Positions 8,787 to 17,725 of a DNA stretch of 55,632 bases are shown here, in pieces; the stretch's first letter is position 1; every line of letters starts with the position of its first letter. The stretch covers positions 1 through 55,632 of the forward strand of contig NZ_QOHO01000070.1 of NCBI RefSeq assembly GCF_003432035.1, in the 5' to 3' direction. The position numbers were made by a program, and so were the translations under genes. A model generated the notes under the pieces. It was not told the origin of the DNA and did not search any database. It saw only the letters and a list, made by a program, of their open reading frames with translations. This DNA is from Lacrimispora amygdalina (GTDB lineage Bacteria; Bacillota; Clostridia; Lachnospirales; Lachnospiraceae).

Positions 8787-9326
8787 TTATACCAAAATCC
8801 GGCTCAAAAATACGCTGGCTGCAATTCCGGCTGCAGTAGCTGTCAATGCCCCCGCAAGAGTGTACCTTGTTTTTCTTATTTTCACAGTACCAAAATAAAC
8901 ACTGAGACAGTAAAACAGCGTCTCTGTGCAGCTCATAAGAACAGAAGTCATAAATCCAATATAAGTGTCTGTACCATATTTTTTAAAAATATCCAAAACC
9001 AATCCAATGGCCGCTGAATTCGAAACCAGCCGGACTAAAATAACCGGCACGACCGGTGCCGGAAGATATAAATAAGAAGCCGGTTTTGTAAGAAGTTTCG
9101 CCAGAAAATCCAAAAAGCCGGAGGCCCTGAGTACTCCAACCGCCGTCATAAGACCAATCAGTGTAGGCATAATGCCCGCAACGGTTTTCATACCATCTTT
9201 CGCACCGTTTAAAAAATCATCAAATACCGGACGCTTTGATAAAATACCAAATCCGACAATATAAAAAATGATCAGCGGAACTGCAGCTTCAGAGAGAAAT
9301 AATAAAAATCCCATAGTTTTACTCAC
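8787..9326 (-). CDS. spmB: SpmB-like spore maturation / nucleoside-recognition (gate) domain membrane protein
   Basis: The 179-residue membrane protein matches SpmB: VPLIIFYIVGFGIL, then FLNGAKDGMKTVAGIMPTLIGLMTAVGVLRASG, a typical FV-x-GAKEG-like block followed by the gate domain. The second half has the RLVSNSAAIGLVLDIFKKYGTD segment. In Bacillus, SpmA and SpmB are needed for spore core dehydration. No spmA gene is visible beside it, so it may act alone or with a partner elsewhere. The start is a GTG with a weak upstream site; an ATG four codons in is the alternative. Confidence 0.85.
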   Translation of the reverse strand: MSKTMGFLLFLSEAAVPLIIFYIVGFGILSKRPVFDDFLNGAKDGMKTVAGIMPTLIGLMTAVGVLRASGFLDFLAKLLTKPASYLYLPAPVVPVILVRLVSNSAAIGLVLDIFKKYGTDTYIGFMTSVLMSCTETLFYCLSVYFGTVKIRKTRYTLAGALTATAAGIAASVFLSRILV

Positions 9327-9346
9327 TATCCGTTAATTATTATAAT

Positions 9347-9679
9347 CTATTCCGGCTGTTTCCTTTTCATACTATGGAATAATTTCAAAATCCTTCTTCG
9401 AAGAGTTAAGACAGATCTTTGTAAGCAGCAAATGACGGAATTCCAGTAATGCAGTATTCTCAGCTGCTTTCTTACAATGGTTTTAGATCCCCTTTTATGA
9501 AATTCAGTCATAATCTTCTGGAATTCATCCGGCGGAGGAGCAGGCGCAGCCGGTGTTAATTCCGGGTGTTTCTGCATATAATCAAGCAAACGGGCTTCCA
9601 GTTTTTCTTTTGAATTATGATTTGCATTTAACAAATGAAAGATGGAGTGCTTATTTATGGAATCTTTCTTCAGTTCCAC
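9347..9679 (-). CDS. uncharacterised 110-aa protein upstream of spmB
   Basis: I do not recognise a domain. Residues 1-60 look like a folded soluble segment (HLLNANHNSKEKLEARLLDY, then a Pro/Ala linker PELTPAAPAPPPDEFQK). The C-terminus is strongly basic with two adjacent Cys and an RRR patch. The GTG start has GAGG about eight bases upstream. It lies 20 bases before the spmB-like gene on the same strand and is probably cotranscribed. The change in character around residue 70 raises the possibility of an old frameshift, but the other frames there hold stops. Confidence 0.55.
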   Translation of the reverse strand: MELKKDSINKHSIFHLLNANHNSKEKLEARLLDYMQKHPELTPAAPAPPPDEFQKIMTEFHKRGSKTIVRKQLRILHYWNSVICCLQRSVLTLRRRILKLFHSMKRKQPE

Positions 9680-9730
9680 ATCTATACCTCTTTATTGCTG
9701 GTTATCCTTTGGTTCCCATACGCTTTGGGG

Positions 9731-9761
9731 TTGACTTTTTACCACTAACGTTTACTATAAT
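9731..9761 (+). promoter_or_regulatory. probable promoter of murG
   Basis: TTGACT (9731-9736) and a perfect TATAAT (9756-9761) precede the murG start by about 30 bases. The spacer of 19 is longer than optimal, so the -35 assignment is uncertain; the -10 is convincing. Confidence 0.5.
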
Positions 9762-9791
9762 AGTATATCGAATTTGGGAGGCAGCTTTTTT

Positions 9792-10862
9792 ATGAAAAAA
9801 ATAATTTTAACTGGCGGCGGTACTGCTGGTCATGTTACCCCGAACCTTGCTTTGATTCCTTCTTTAAAAGAAAAAAATTATGAGATTCGTTACATCGGTT
9901 CGTATCAGGGGATTGAACGAAAGTTGATTGAGAATGCTCAGATCCCATACAGCGGAATCTCAACAGGTAAATTCCGAAGATATTTTGACGTTAAAAACTT
10001 TATTGATCCTTTTCGTGTAATAAAGGGATTTGGAGAGGCGTTGAAACTCATGAAACGCTACAAACCTGATATGGTATTTTCCAAAGGAGGATTTGTGGCG
10101 GTTCCTGTCGTATTGGCAGCGAAGCACTTAAAAATTCCGGTGATCATACACGAATCAGATATGACTCCCGGCCTCGCCAACCGCATCTGCATACCTGCAG
10201 CAACCCGTGTTTGTTGTAATTTTCCGGAAACTCTCAGCTATCTCCCGAAATCCAAGGCTGTACTGACCGGCTCTCCTATTCGGAAAGAACTGTTAGAAGG
10301 AGACCGTATGACTGGATTAAATTATGCAAAGCTCAGCGAAAATAAGCCTGTCATCCTGATCATCGGCGGCAGCCTGGGTTCTGTTACGGTTAACAATGCC
10401 ATAAGGGGCATCCTGCCAAAACTCTTAAATAATTACCAGGTAATACATATCTGCGGAAAGGGCAATCTGGATGAAAGCCTTGCGGGTGTCCGTGGATATG
10501 TACAATATGAATATGTAGATGCCCCGTTGAAACATCTTTTTGCTGCTGCCGATTTAATGATTTCCAGAGCTGGTGCCAACTCTATCTGTGAAATACTGGC
10601 TCTTAGAAAGCTTAATATTCTGATCCCGCTTTCAGCCGCCGCCAGCAGAGGTGATCAGATTTTAAATGCCCGATCCTTCTCAAAACAGGGATTCAGTTAT
10701 CTTCTGGAAGAAGAAAACTTAAATGGCAGCACCTTACTTCAGGCCATCACAGATACCTTCGCAAACCGTCAGTACTATCTTTTAAAAATGGAAAGCAGCG
10801 AACTCCATGATGCAGTAAATACCATCATTGAAATGATTGAGAACCTGATTTCCAAAAATTAA
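9792..10862 (+). CDS. murG: UDP-GlcNAc--lipid I N-acetylglucosaminyltransferase MurG
   Basis: It adds GlcNAc to lipid I to make lipid II, the last cytoplasmic step of peptidoglycan precursor synthesis, at the inner face of the membrane. The protein begins MKKIILTGGGTAGHVTPNLA, the glycine-rich loop of MurG; SKGGFVAVPVVLAA, IHESDMTPGLANR, ILIIGGSLGS and SRAGANSICEIL follow in family order. The longer frame from 9774 is rejected because GGGAGG lies at 9776-9781, ten bases before this ATG. About 356 residues is the normal length. It is outside any division/cell-wall cluster and stands alone on the plus strand, so it may be a second MurG copy. Confidence 0.93.
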   Translation: MKKIILTGGGTAGHVTPNLALIPSLKEKNYEIRYIGSYQGIERKLIENAQIPYSGISTGKFRRYFDVKNFIDPFRVIKGFGEALKLMKRYKPDMVFSKGGFVAVPVVLAAKHLKIPVIIHESDMTPGLANRICIPAATRVCCNFPETLSYLPKSKAVLTGSPIRKELLEGDRMTGLNYAKLSENKPVILIIGGSLGSVTVNNAIRGILPKLLNNYQVIHICGKGNLDESLAGVRGYVQYEYVDAPLKHLFAAADLMISRAGANSICEILALRKLNILIPLSAAASRGDQILNARSFSKQGFSYLLEEENLNGSTLLQAITDTFANRQYYLLKMESSELHDAVNTIIEMIENLISKN

Positions 10863-11404
10863 TCCAAATTATAATTGGGACCGAGTATATTCTTTAAACA
10901 GACTCTTGTCCGATAGATCCGGGAACGGCAGACCGTTCCCGGAATTTCAAGCCTTTCACAGATTTCCGGAATCGTCAGCTGTTCCAGGAAATACAGTACG
11001 GCCATCTCTTTCCACTCATCTCTCATATTGGAAATTTCACTGGTAATTTTTAAAACAGACTCTTCCCCAAGAACAACATCCAACGGATCGGTAACCACAT
11101 ACCTGTCAAGTAATGCCATCTCATTGGATGCATCCTCTTCATCAAGGCTCACTTTTTCGTAATGACCATTTTTCCGAAGAGAGTCTATGCATTTGCGTTT
11201 TAATATCTTAATCAGCATGCTTTTTTTCCGCGTATCTGTCCAGGTTAATGAATAATTTTCAAAGTAAGAGATAAATGTCTCCTGTACCACATCATCAAGT
11301 TCCAGATCCGGTACATTGAGTGTTTTTGCAATTCGGCGCAACAGTCCCTGATATTTACCATATATGGACTGCAGCAGCTGATTTTCATCTTCATGTATGC
11401 TCAT
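10859..11404 (-). CDS. RNA polymerase sigma factor of the sigma-70 family (ECF-like)
   Basis: The 181-residue protein has sigma region 2 in the N-terminal half (LEDVVQ-like segment ELDDVVQETFISYFEN, then LIKILKRKCIDSLRK). Region 4 is at the C-terminus, where MAVLYFLEQLTIPEICERLEIPGTVCRSRIYRTR forms the -35-binding helix-turn-helix. The two-domain layout and size are those of ECF-type factors. No obvious anti-sigma gene is adjacent. Its stop codon overlaps that of the convergent murG by three bases. A GAGGGG site precedes the start. The upstream neighbours are the HIT and rhomboid genes on the same strand. Confidence 0.88.
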   Translation of the reverse strand: MSIHEDENQLLQSIYGKYQGLLRRIAKTLNVPDLELDDVVQETFISYFENYSLTWTDTRKKSMLIKILKRKCIDSLRKNGHYEKVSLDEEDASNEMALLDRYVVTDPLDVVLGEESVLKITSEISNMRDEWKEMAVLYFLEQLTIPEICERLEIPGTVCRSRIYRTRVCLKNILGPNYNLD

Positions 11405-11421
11405 ATCATATGCCCCTCTGA

Positions 11422-11838
11422 TTACAGGGCGCTCCTGATGGCGGCTCCTGTCTGTGCTAGTTCTTCCGGACTTGCTTTACCCGGCATCCATGAAACCATA
11501 ACAGGACCTTCCTCATATCGGGGAATCAAATGCACGTGAAAATGAAAAACCGTCTGGCCTGCCTCTTTTCCATTATTCTGCACTACATTGAACCCGGAGC
11601 ATCCCAGCGCCTTTTTCATGGCGACTCCTATTTTTGCTGCTAATGGAAGGACCTTTGCTGCCGTTTCTTCATCCAGATCACAGATATCTCTGTAATGCTG
11701 CTTCGGAAGAATCAGGGCATGCCCTTTGGAAGCCGGTCCTAAATCCAAAATTATACGAAACGTATCATCCTCATAAATTGTCTCCGAGGGAATCCCTCCA
11801 TTTGCAATTTTGCAGAAAATGCAGTCATCTTCTCTCAC
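11422..11838 (-). CDS. HIT-family nucleotide hydrolase/transferase
   Basis: The HIT (histidine triad) superfamily protein is related to Hint/PKCI phosphoramidases. It has an N-terminal CIFCKIANGGIPSETIYED zinc-type start, ALILPKQHYRDI in the middle and the catalytic triad HFHVHLIPR near residue 100. The open frame extends to 11928, but the family start fits the GTG at 11838, preceded by AAGGAGGTGAGC; this gives 138 residues. The upstream extension overlaps the end of the rhomboid gene and is unlikely to be translated. Confidence 0.93.
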   Translation of the reverse strand: MREDDCIFCKIANGGIPSETIYEDDTFRIILDLGPASKGHALILPKQHYRDICDLDEETAAKVLPLAAKIGVAMKKALGCSGFNVVQNNGKEAGQTVFHFHVHLIPRYEEGPVMVSWMPGKASPEELAQTGAAIRSAL

Positions 11839-11875
11839 ACGCTCACCTCCTTCCAGTGTTGTATCCCTATATTTA

Positions 11876-12481
11876 TTATATACTACGGCTTCTGGGTCTT
11901 CGGTATAAAATAACTCCCATGATAACACCTGTAATCAAACCTGCTACATGAGCAGCATTATCAACACCTGTGCTGGTAAAACCAAAATACAGGGAACATA
12001 GAATTACCACCACCAGCTGGCGGGTACTTAAGTCTTCCAGCTGACCGCGGTTAACTGCCACGGCATATAAAAGGCCGCCGATCACTCCGAAAATCGCACC
12101 GGATGCCCCAGCAGATACCACGCTTCTGTATCGGGACAGGTTCACAATCATGGATACAACATTCGCTCCTACACCGCAGATTAAATAAAAGACCAGATAT
12201 TTAATATGACCAAGTGCGCGTTCCAGATTATCTCCCAGAATAAATAAAATAAGCATGTTGTTCATAATATGATTGATACCAAAATGCATAAATACAGAAG
12301 TAAACAGTCTGTAATATTCTCTTCTTTCAATTACCAGCGACGCAAACATGGCTCCATGGGAAACCATAAACCGGGTATCCTCGGTAGATCCAATCATCTC
12401 CAGGAATAGAAAATAAATGACATTTAACGCAATGAGACAAATATTTACATAGGCCTTCTTACGTCTGCTAAATTCATCCAT
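11876..12481 (-). CDS. rhomboid-family intramembrane serine protease
   Basis: The 201-residue membrane protein has six hydrophobic segments. The rhomboid hallmarks are present: HFGINHIMNNMLIL (the H-x3-H-xx-N-N loop), the catalytic serine in SAGASGAIFGVIGG near residue 127, and the catalytic histidine in NAAHVAGLITG near 178. Rhomboids cleave transmembrane substrates in the membrane. The start has AAGGAG 9 bases upstream. It is followed by the HIT and sigma-factor genes on the same strand; a functional link is not evident. Confidence 0.95.
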   Translation of the reverse strand: MDEFSRRKKAYVNICLIALNVIYFLFLEMIGSTEDTRFMVSHGAMFASLVIERREYYRLFTSVFMHFGINHIMNNMLILFILGDNLERALGHIKYLVFYLICGVGANVVSMIVNLSRYRSVVSAGASGAIFGVIGGLLYAVAVNRGQLEDLSTRQLVVVILCSLYFGFTSTGVDNAAHVAGLITGVIMGVILYRRPRSRSI

Positions 12482-12533
12482 GGAAGCGCTCCTTCTGAAC
12501 TATAATATGCTTATTTTATCATAAACTGACAGA

Positions 12534-13862
12534 TTATGTAAATATAAACGCAAAATTTGCGATAAAAATTTCATCTCCCAGGTTTAATAAAACAGTTTCA
12601 TTTGTTTCCAGAAGCCGTCCATTGACATATGTGCCATTTGTGGAGTTCAAATCACTGATACAGTAATCACTCCCAGCCTTTTCTATTTTCACATGAATCC
12701 TGCTGATTGCCTCCCCGTCAAGTACATAATCCACCAGTCCCTCCTGTTTTCCAATAAGAAATGGCGTATATGTAATTGCTATATCCTGATTACCCGGACC
12801 AGCCGACTTTAGAATATGAACTTCTATGTCTTTTTGATTATTGGTTAGAAGTACCGTCTGTATAAGTTCTTCTCCTCCTGCAGATTTTAACGGAGCCCGT
12901 GGTTCCTCCTTACTCTCATAAAACGCAGTCTGCCATTCCTCCTGCTCCTCTCCATAATCGGAGTAACTCTTTGCACTGTCTTCCACAAGATACTTTAATT
13001 CATTTTTGCTGCCTGATTTGATTATTCCATACAAAAGGGACAATATTCCTGCTGCCAGCACTATATACCAGTATTTTTTTATTCCTATGTAACCAAATAT
13101 ACTCCAAAACAGAATCGCAGCCACGGTCATGACAGCAGGTGGTATTATTAATGGCCTCCAAGAAACAAATCTGGAAGCTTTTATTTGCGCAGTCTGGGTA
13201 AAATCCTGAATAACCTGTATATTGTCTTTTTCTGAATCCGTAAACCCTGATTGGGACTCACCAGCTTCCGTAAGATCCTGGCGGTTTCTTTCTTCCCTCT
13301 CCTGTCCTGCCGCCGGGCTGGTATTATGACTGCCGACCAGCTCTGTCAGAGTGTCAATACTATAATTATCCTTTAAGCTTTCCTGATACAGAGCGTAAGC
13401 CATTACCACGCATTCTTTATCCTGGTGGTTTACTTTTCCCAGAAGATAACGCAACAGTTCGGTCATTTCTTCCGAAAATTTCCTGTCTCTTCCTGGTACC
13501 AGACAGAGAGAAACCAAAAAATGATCTGGTTCCAGATAGATAAATTCCGGCTGAAGAAGTATCTGATCCTCTTTTAGCAGATAGACAGGAAGGCGGTTAA
13601 GAACCTGGGCAATCCCGGCAATAAGGCCTTTAAGTTCTTCTTTGTTTAAGCTGTGGAATTCTAAAATCCGGTTTAAGGGCTGCTTTGAGGTGATTTCATA
13701 ATAAAAATAGCTACGTGAATCAATCTGTTTTAAATGAAATTTCAGTAGACCATTAATCTGATTTTCTTTAAGCATGTTAATCTCATATCCCTCTGTCCAG
13801 GATTTATCCTGCTCTATAATCAAATAATTATGCTTCATTTCCCGCCTGTATGTAACATTCAT
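12534..13862 (-). CDS. DUF6382/FHA-domain membrane protein of the Tad locus
   Basis: The 442-residue protein has three parts. Residues 1-180 match the DUF6382 N-terminal domain found with FHA proteins in Clostridial Tad loci. Two hydrophobic segments at about 240-285 form a membrane hairpin. The C-terminal 90 residues form an FHA domain (LIGKQEGLVDYVL, SRIHVKIEKAG, DLNSTNGTYVNG), which binds phosphothreonine. The family serine and the N/T pocket residues are present. It is the last gene of the Tad operon, two bases after the pseudopilin. A role in phosphorylation-linked control or assembly of the pilus machine is inferred. Confidence 0.88.
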   Translation of the reverse strand: MNVTYRREMKHNYLIIEQDKSWTEGYEINMLKENQINGLLKFHLKQIDSRSYFYYEITSKQPLNRILEFHSLNKEELKGLIAGIAQVLNRLPVYLLKEDQILLQPEFIYLEPDHFLVSLCLVPGRDRKFSEEMTELLRYLLGKVNHQDKECVVMAYALYQESLKDNYSIDTLTELVGSHNTSPAAGQEREERNRQDLTEAGESQSGFTDSEKDNIQVIQDFTQTAQIKASRFVSWRPLIIPPAVMTVAAILFWSIFGYIGIKKYWYIVLAAGILSLLYGIIKSGSKNELKYLVEDSAKSYSDYGEEQEEWQTAFYESKEEPRAPLKSAGGEELIQTVLLTNNQKDIEVHILKSAGPGNQDIAITYTPFLIGKQEGLVDYVLDGEAISRIHVKIEKAGSDYCISDLNSTNGTYVNGRLLETNETVLLNLGDEIFIANFAFIFT

Positions 13863-13863
13863 C

Positions 13864-14253
13864 TCATTCCTCCTGACTAATCAGCGTAAGCTTTCTTAGA
13901 AAGTTCTCGGGATCAAAAACCCGCTGTTCCAGCTGAAGCCTCCATTTTCCGCCCATTCCTGTTCCTTTAATCCGTCTTCCGGTAAGTAAATTTCCAGATA
14001 CATTTAATTCAAATCGGTATTCCTTCCATGAGAATGGAACGCCGGCTCTGTGAATTGCCCAGTTTGAGGCATCTTCAGGAGATTCCGTCTCATTGTGCCT
14101 CAGCCTTTGCACTGATTCTGCAAGTGCCATAGCCCCCGCTACCTCGTCTCTTAAGCGATAAGCGGACTGAATTGATATCATGAGAGCGAATAAAATGACA
14201 GCCATAACAAAAGCGGCCTCTACCGTATAACTTCCATTTAATCGCCTGTTCAT
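13864..14253 (-). CDS. TadE-like pseudopilin
   Basis: It is a small (129-residue) protein with an N-terminal SYTVEAAFVMAVILFALMIS segment, the class III/TadE-type prepilin signature with Glu at +5 of the hydrophobic stretch, followed by a short extracytoplasmic domain. The ATG at 14253 is preferred over the upstream one at 14274 because it overlaps the stop of the preceding prepilin peptidase (ATGA) and has GGTGAT upstream. It is expected to be processed by an A24 peptidase and built into the Tad pilus as a minor subunit. Confidence 0.85.
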   Translation of the reverse strand: MNRRLNGSYTVEAAFVMAVILFALMISIQSAYRLRDEVAGAMALAESVQRLRHNETESPEDASNWAIHRAGVPFSWKEYRFELNVSGNLLTGRRIKGTGMGGKWRLQLEQRVFDPENFLRKLTLISQEE

Positions 14254-14684
14254 CTTATCACCATTATAAGCCATACCGGAATCAGAAACGGGATAAATGG
14301 AATCTTTTCTTTTCCAACATCAACTCCATTAACACGGTTTATCAGAAAAAACAGGCTGCAGAAAATACCGCATAAGCTTAATCCATAAACCAACAGCTTT
14401 AAGTTAAATAAAGCAGGAAAAAACAGACCGCTTATGATAAAGAAACACCCATCCCCAGTGCCCACAGATTCATTAGTCAATCTGCTCACCGCCAGTAAAG
14501 CAAGGCCAACCAGACAGCCAGTTAATCGGCTGATCAGATCGTCTCTCTGTAATAAACACATAATAATTCCTGCCGCTCCGGCGCTTATAAAGAGTTTTAT
14601 ACTGATACTTTTACTGCGGCCATCCTCCCAGGCTGCTGCCAAAAGAAATATTCCAAAAAATATACGATTCAGTTGTTCTGCCAT
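14250..14684 (-). CDS. A24-family prepilin peptidase (second copy in the Tad locus)
   Basis: The 144-residue polytopic membrane protein has the paired aspartates of the A24 aspartyl prepilin peptidases: AAWEDGRSKSIS near residue 20 and VGTGDGCFFIISG near 75. It is short, like TadV/CpaA, and lacks the N-terminal methylase domain. It sits between two pseudopilin genes, in contrast to the other A24 gene at the head of the same operon (21975-22487). The GDG variant replaces the GAGD seen in the other copy, so the two peptidases may have different substrates. Confidence 0.85.
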   Translation of the reverse strand: MAEQLNRIFFGIFLLAAAWEDGRSKSISIKLFISAGAAGIIMCLLQRDDLISRLTGCLVGLALLAVSRLTNESVGTGDGCFFIISGLFFPALFNLKLLVYGLSLCGIFCSLFFLINRVNGVDVGKEKIPFIPFLIPVWLIMVIR

Positions 14685-14694
14685 CTTTTCCCCC

Positions 14695-15618
14695 TTACTG
14701 AGAACAATAGGAACAAGCTCCTAAGTGAACCACTTCCGATAATGGAACCAGCCTTACATACGCGGTGATCGCCGTACAGTCTTTATTACTATGATATTTC
14801 TCACCTGACGGCATTATATAGACCACACTTCCTTCTTCTGTAAGACCGGTGCATCTGCTGCAGGGCTTATATTTTCCTCCGTTTATATTGCGCATACTCT
14901 CAAGATCCTTTTTATTAACCGCCTTAATATGATTATATAAATAGTGGCAGGTCCTTTTTTTATGATACCTTGTACTGTCTCTTCCCACGTAAACCAGTTC
15001 CTGTGAGTGATCAGATTCCTCATTATAAAGCAGTGTATTTCCAATCCATGCTCTTCGGCAGCATCTGGCTGTCATTTTAATACTTTTTAGTCCTAATACG
15101 GCAAATGGCAGACGTATCCGGTAATCCATAATTAAATCAATGGTTTCGTTATCTTTTAAAATGGAAGAATGGGAAAAAGATACAGAATCGAGGTATTCAA
15201 AGACATCATGCCTACTCATTTTCATTCTTGCATAAAGAAGAATTCCCTGTTCTGTCATTCCATTCAGGAAGCCGTCGGGCAGTTCATTTACCCCTGCAGC
15301 ACTAAGATCTTCTCTTTTCTCCAGCTCTTTTAAAACAGAAACATACTGGCTTAACTCTTCCCCTGTAATCTCAAGGGCAGTCTGCACCTTTCTCCCATCA
15401 TTTAATAGTTTCATGGGCATCATCAGGATTATTACTGCGAACAGGAAAAGAGGAAGTGCCAGTGCTGCTTCTATGGTCAGACTTGCGGAGCCCTCTTTTA
15501 AGGAGGCGGATGACAATACCCTTTTTGCAGAGATCTTTCTTCTTATCAAGGGGATTTGTACCTGGAGAGTAACCTTTGCTTTACGGATGATTTTAATAAA
15601 CTCTCTGAAAAAGGGCAT
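14695..15618 (-). CDS. TadE-like pseudopilin fused to two Cys/His repeat modules
   Basis: The protein has about 307 residues. An N-terminal SLTIEAALALPLFLFAVIILM segment is a TadE-type pilin helix (residues ~48-70). Unusually, the C-terminal ~100 residues hold two tandem modules of the pattern Y-H-x4-C-x2-L followed about 30 residues later by C-x2-C: YHKKRTCHYL with PCSRC, and YHSNKDCTAI with GACSYC. Such modules occur as C-terminal caps on nucleases and surface proteins, and may bind a metal. The ATG at 15618 is nine bases after GGAGG and is preferred over the one at 15624. It follows the DUF5702 gene by 14 bases. Confidence 0.82.
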   Translation of the reverse strand: MPFFREFIKIIRKAKVTLQVQIPLIRRKISAKRVLSSASLKEGSASLTIEAALALPLFLFAVIILMMPMKLLNDGRKVQTALEITGEELSQYVSVLKELEKREDLSAAGVNELPDGFLNGMTEQGILLYARMKMSRHDVFEYLDSVSFSHSSILKDNETIDLIMDYRIRLPFAVLGLKSIKMTARCCRRAWIGNTLLYNEESDHSQELVYVGRDSTRYHKKRTCHYLYNHIKAVNKKDLESMRNINGGKYKPCSRCTGLTEEGSVVYIMPSGEKYHSNKDCTAITAYVRLVPLSEVVHLGACSYCSQ

Positions 15619-15632
15619 GATCATTCACCTCC

Positions 15633-17525
15633 TTAATATGCTTTTTCTGTCCGTACGTCCATCCGAAAAACAGGTTCCAGCCCTCCGAAAAAAATATGCC
15701 GCGAAACAACTGTTCCTTTCATTTCCGCCCGATATATACAATGGGACATGCGAAACTTTTCATCTGCTGTACAAAGATTCATCTGAATGATATCCATAAG
15801 ACGGTAATACTGCAGGCTGCTATGGGAGATAAAAAGAATCAGTTTTAAATATCCGGTATAATCAATACCGTTATTGTCGCTTCCCCCTCCCTCAAACTTC
15901 CCCTGGCTTCCTGCGTCCAGCAAACTCCCAAGTGAGAGTCTCCAGTTTGCTTTTGATTTGATAAGGGAGACCTTTTCTCCCTGAAGAATGCGCCTTATAT
16001 CAACAATGGCTTCCCCCATTGCCCAGATGCTCATTACGAAAAAGGCTACAAGTCCCGTAAGGGGCGTGAGTCCCGTAACGCCGGTAATTACTCCTGCCAA
16101 AGCATTTGCTTCTTCTCTTTTTTCCTGGTCTGTCAGAATATGTACCAGATTCAGGCCCTCCCTTATGGCCAGAATATCGGTTATGGCTTGTAAAAAATTG
16201 TTCTCATCGGTATTCTCACCTCCAATTAAGTATTCCATCTCATACTTGACGTCCTTATCTTCTTCTGATAAAAAGTTAGTCAGAAAGCGTCCACAGTACT
16301 CCTCAAATAAGATTCGGTCTATTAATCCGTCAATCTCTCCCTGTTCTCCTGTATAAAGCAGGGATGGGAATGAATTATTATTTAAAACCCCTTTTGATAA
16401 CTCCTTCCCTTCCGGAAGAACCAGAGCCATCAGACCGTTTTTTACAAGATCCTGCACTTTTTCTAAAATTTTTTCTTTTTCAGGATTTTTTACACCGTTG
16501 GTATAGGAAAGGGAAGAAATATGTATCTCATACCATATATCCATAACAGAGCCCCATAGTCCGGATAAATCAGGTTCATCATCATCATCATCGTCTGAAC
16601 TGCTATCCCATTCATCTATTATTTGTTCTACCTCCATAGCCCGGTCTTTCGAACGTTCTATCTTGCCCTTCATGATAATGACCTCTCCTGCAAGAGCTTC
16701 AACTTCCTTTCTCCTGTCTCCATCCTGCCTGACGTAGGAATCATACCAGTCAGTGTCACTGTTTAATGTGCTTTGAACCGAATCGCTTAACTGATATATG
16801 GTTTCTGCTTTTTTACTCTTTGTCTTTTGTAATTGAATATTTAATTGATCAGCTATGTCTCCGTAAGTTTTTATAAGGATTGGAATCCGGTCTATTTCTT
16901 TTTTTAGATCGTCCGCTTTCTCTATGAATCCATGCCCATCATAATTGTTTAAACAAGAATCCGCCTCCTGCCATATGTGCTTTTGGTTTTCTAAAGATCT
17001 ATTTATGTCCTCAATCACATGCTCCAGACGTACTGCTTCCTTTGTGTGTTCCCCATAGGATTTGGATAGCTCTTTTACTGCTGCGGCTTCCTTAAGATCT
17101 GCGAGCATTGTAACGGCTCCTGTCTCATCTGGAATATGATCGAAAATACCGTACTTCATATAATCCAGTATTTCCTGCTTCATGTACTTCCCTTTGTCAT
17201 CGGTAATCTGAACACGCTGCAGCAGATTTGCACTCTCTATATCCATAGAATACCAGCCGGAGTATTCCATATAAGGTTTTATATAATCCAGCCAGTCCTG
17301 TTCCAATTGATTGCCTCTTTTTTCCTCCAGAAGAAAGATCCGGTACTTATCCCATGCCTCTCTGTGATATTTGCTGAATACCGAATCCATGGCAGAGTCC
17401 GCTGCAATCTTCAAATACCATCTTGTCCCGGCAGTCCGTGCGGACTCTAATAGTCCGCACATCAGACTGAGGATGCATAAAAAAGTCAAACTGAGAAAGA
17501 CCGTTATATGGCCATTGTTATGCAT
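15633..17525 (-). CDS. DUF5702 protein (TadG-like Tad pilus component)
   Basis: The 630-residue protein begins with MHNNGHITVFLSLTFLCILSLMCGLLESAR, a TadE/TadG-like N-terminal helix, matching the DUF5702 family of Clostridial Tad loci. A long extracytoplasmic region follows, rich in charged coiled-coil segments (about residues 150-310) with an acidic Asp run near 318. A single internal hydrophobic stretch lies near residue 490 (LTPLTGLVAFFVMSIWAMGE). The start overlaps the end of flp. It probably forms part of the surface pilus structure or its anchor. Confidence 0.82.
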   Translation of the reverse strand: MHNNGHITVFLSLTFLCILSLMCGLLESARTAGTRWYLKIAADSAMDSVFSKYHREAWDKYRIFLLEEKRGNQLEQDWLDYIKPYMEYSGWYSMDIESANLLQRVQITDDKGKYMKQEILDYMKYGIFDHIPDETGAVTMLADLKEAAAVKELSKSYGEHTKEAVRLEHVIEDINRSLENQKHIWQEADSCLNNYDGHGFIEKADDLKKEIDRIPILIKTYGDIADQLNIQLQKTKSKKAETIYQLSDSVQSTLNSDTDWYDSYVRQDGDRRKEVEALAGEVIIMKGKIERSKDRAMEVEQIIDEWDSSSDDDDDDEPDLSGLWGSVMDIWYEIHISSLSYTNGVKNPEKEKILEKVQDLVKNGLMALVLPEGKELSKGVLNNNSFPSLLYTGEQGEIDGLIDRILFEEYCGRFLTNFLSEEDKDVKYEMEYLIGGENTDENNFLQAITDILAIREGLNLVHILTDQEKREEANALAGVITGVTGLTPLTGLVAFFVMSIWAMGEAIVDIRRILQGEKVSLIKSKANWRLSLGSLLDAGSQGKFEGGGSDNNGIDYTGYLKLILFISHSSLQYYRLMDIIQMNLCTADEKFRMSHCIYRAEMKGTVVSRHIFFGGLEPVFRMDVRTEKAY

Positions 17526-17710
17526 TAATACACCTCTTTCGACTGCTTGTTAATCTCTTCAAATATACTATCAAGCAGTTTTTTGATGTTGGTTTTGAAA
17601 ATAATCACAAGACCAATTAAAACCACCAGTATCAATACAATTTCGATAACCCCTACTCCGTCCTCCTCTCTTATAAAGTCTTTGATCTGTTCTCTCATTA
17701 ATACAGCCAT
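17525..17710 (-). CDS. flp: Flp1-type type IVb pilin
   Basis: The 61-residue pilin has a short basic leader (MREQIKDFIREEDGVG), then EIVLILVVLIGLVIIF and an amphipathic tail, the pattern of Flp1-like major pilins of Gram-positive Tad systems. Prepilin cleavage is expected before the GVIEIV segment, leaving Glu at +5 or nearby. The GGAGGTGATACC site before the ATG is one of the strongest in the locus, as expected for the major subunit. It lies between tadC and the DUF5702 gene. Confidence 0.92.
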   Translation of the reverse strand: MAVLMREQIKDFIREEDGVGVIEIVLILVVLIGLVIIFKTNIKKLLDSIFEEINKQSKEVY

Positions 17711-17725
17711 GGTATCACCTCCTCT

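Noticed and set aside
11839-11928. N-terminal extension of the HIT protein
   Set aside because: It overlaps the rhomboid gene and lacks family similarity. AAGGAGG is placed for the GTG at 11838.
16540-16610. CATCATCATCGTC repeat in the DUF5702 gene as a tandem repeat or CRISPR-like array
   Set aside because: It encodes the acidic Asp run of the protein and has no spacer structure.
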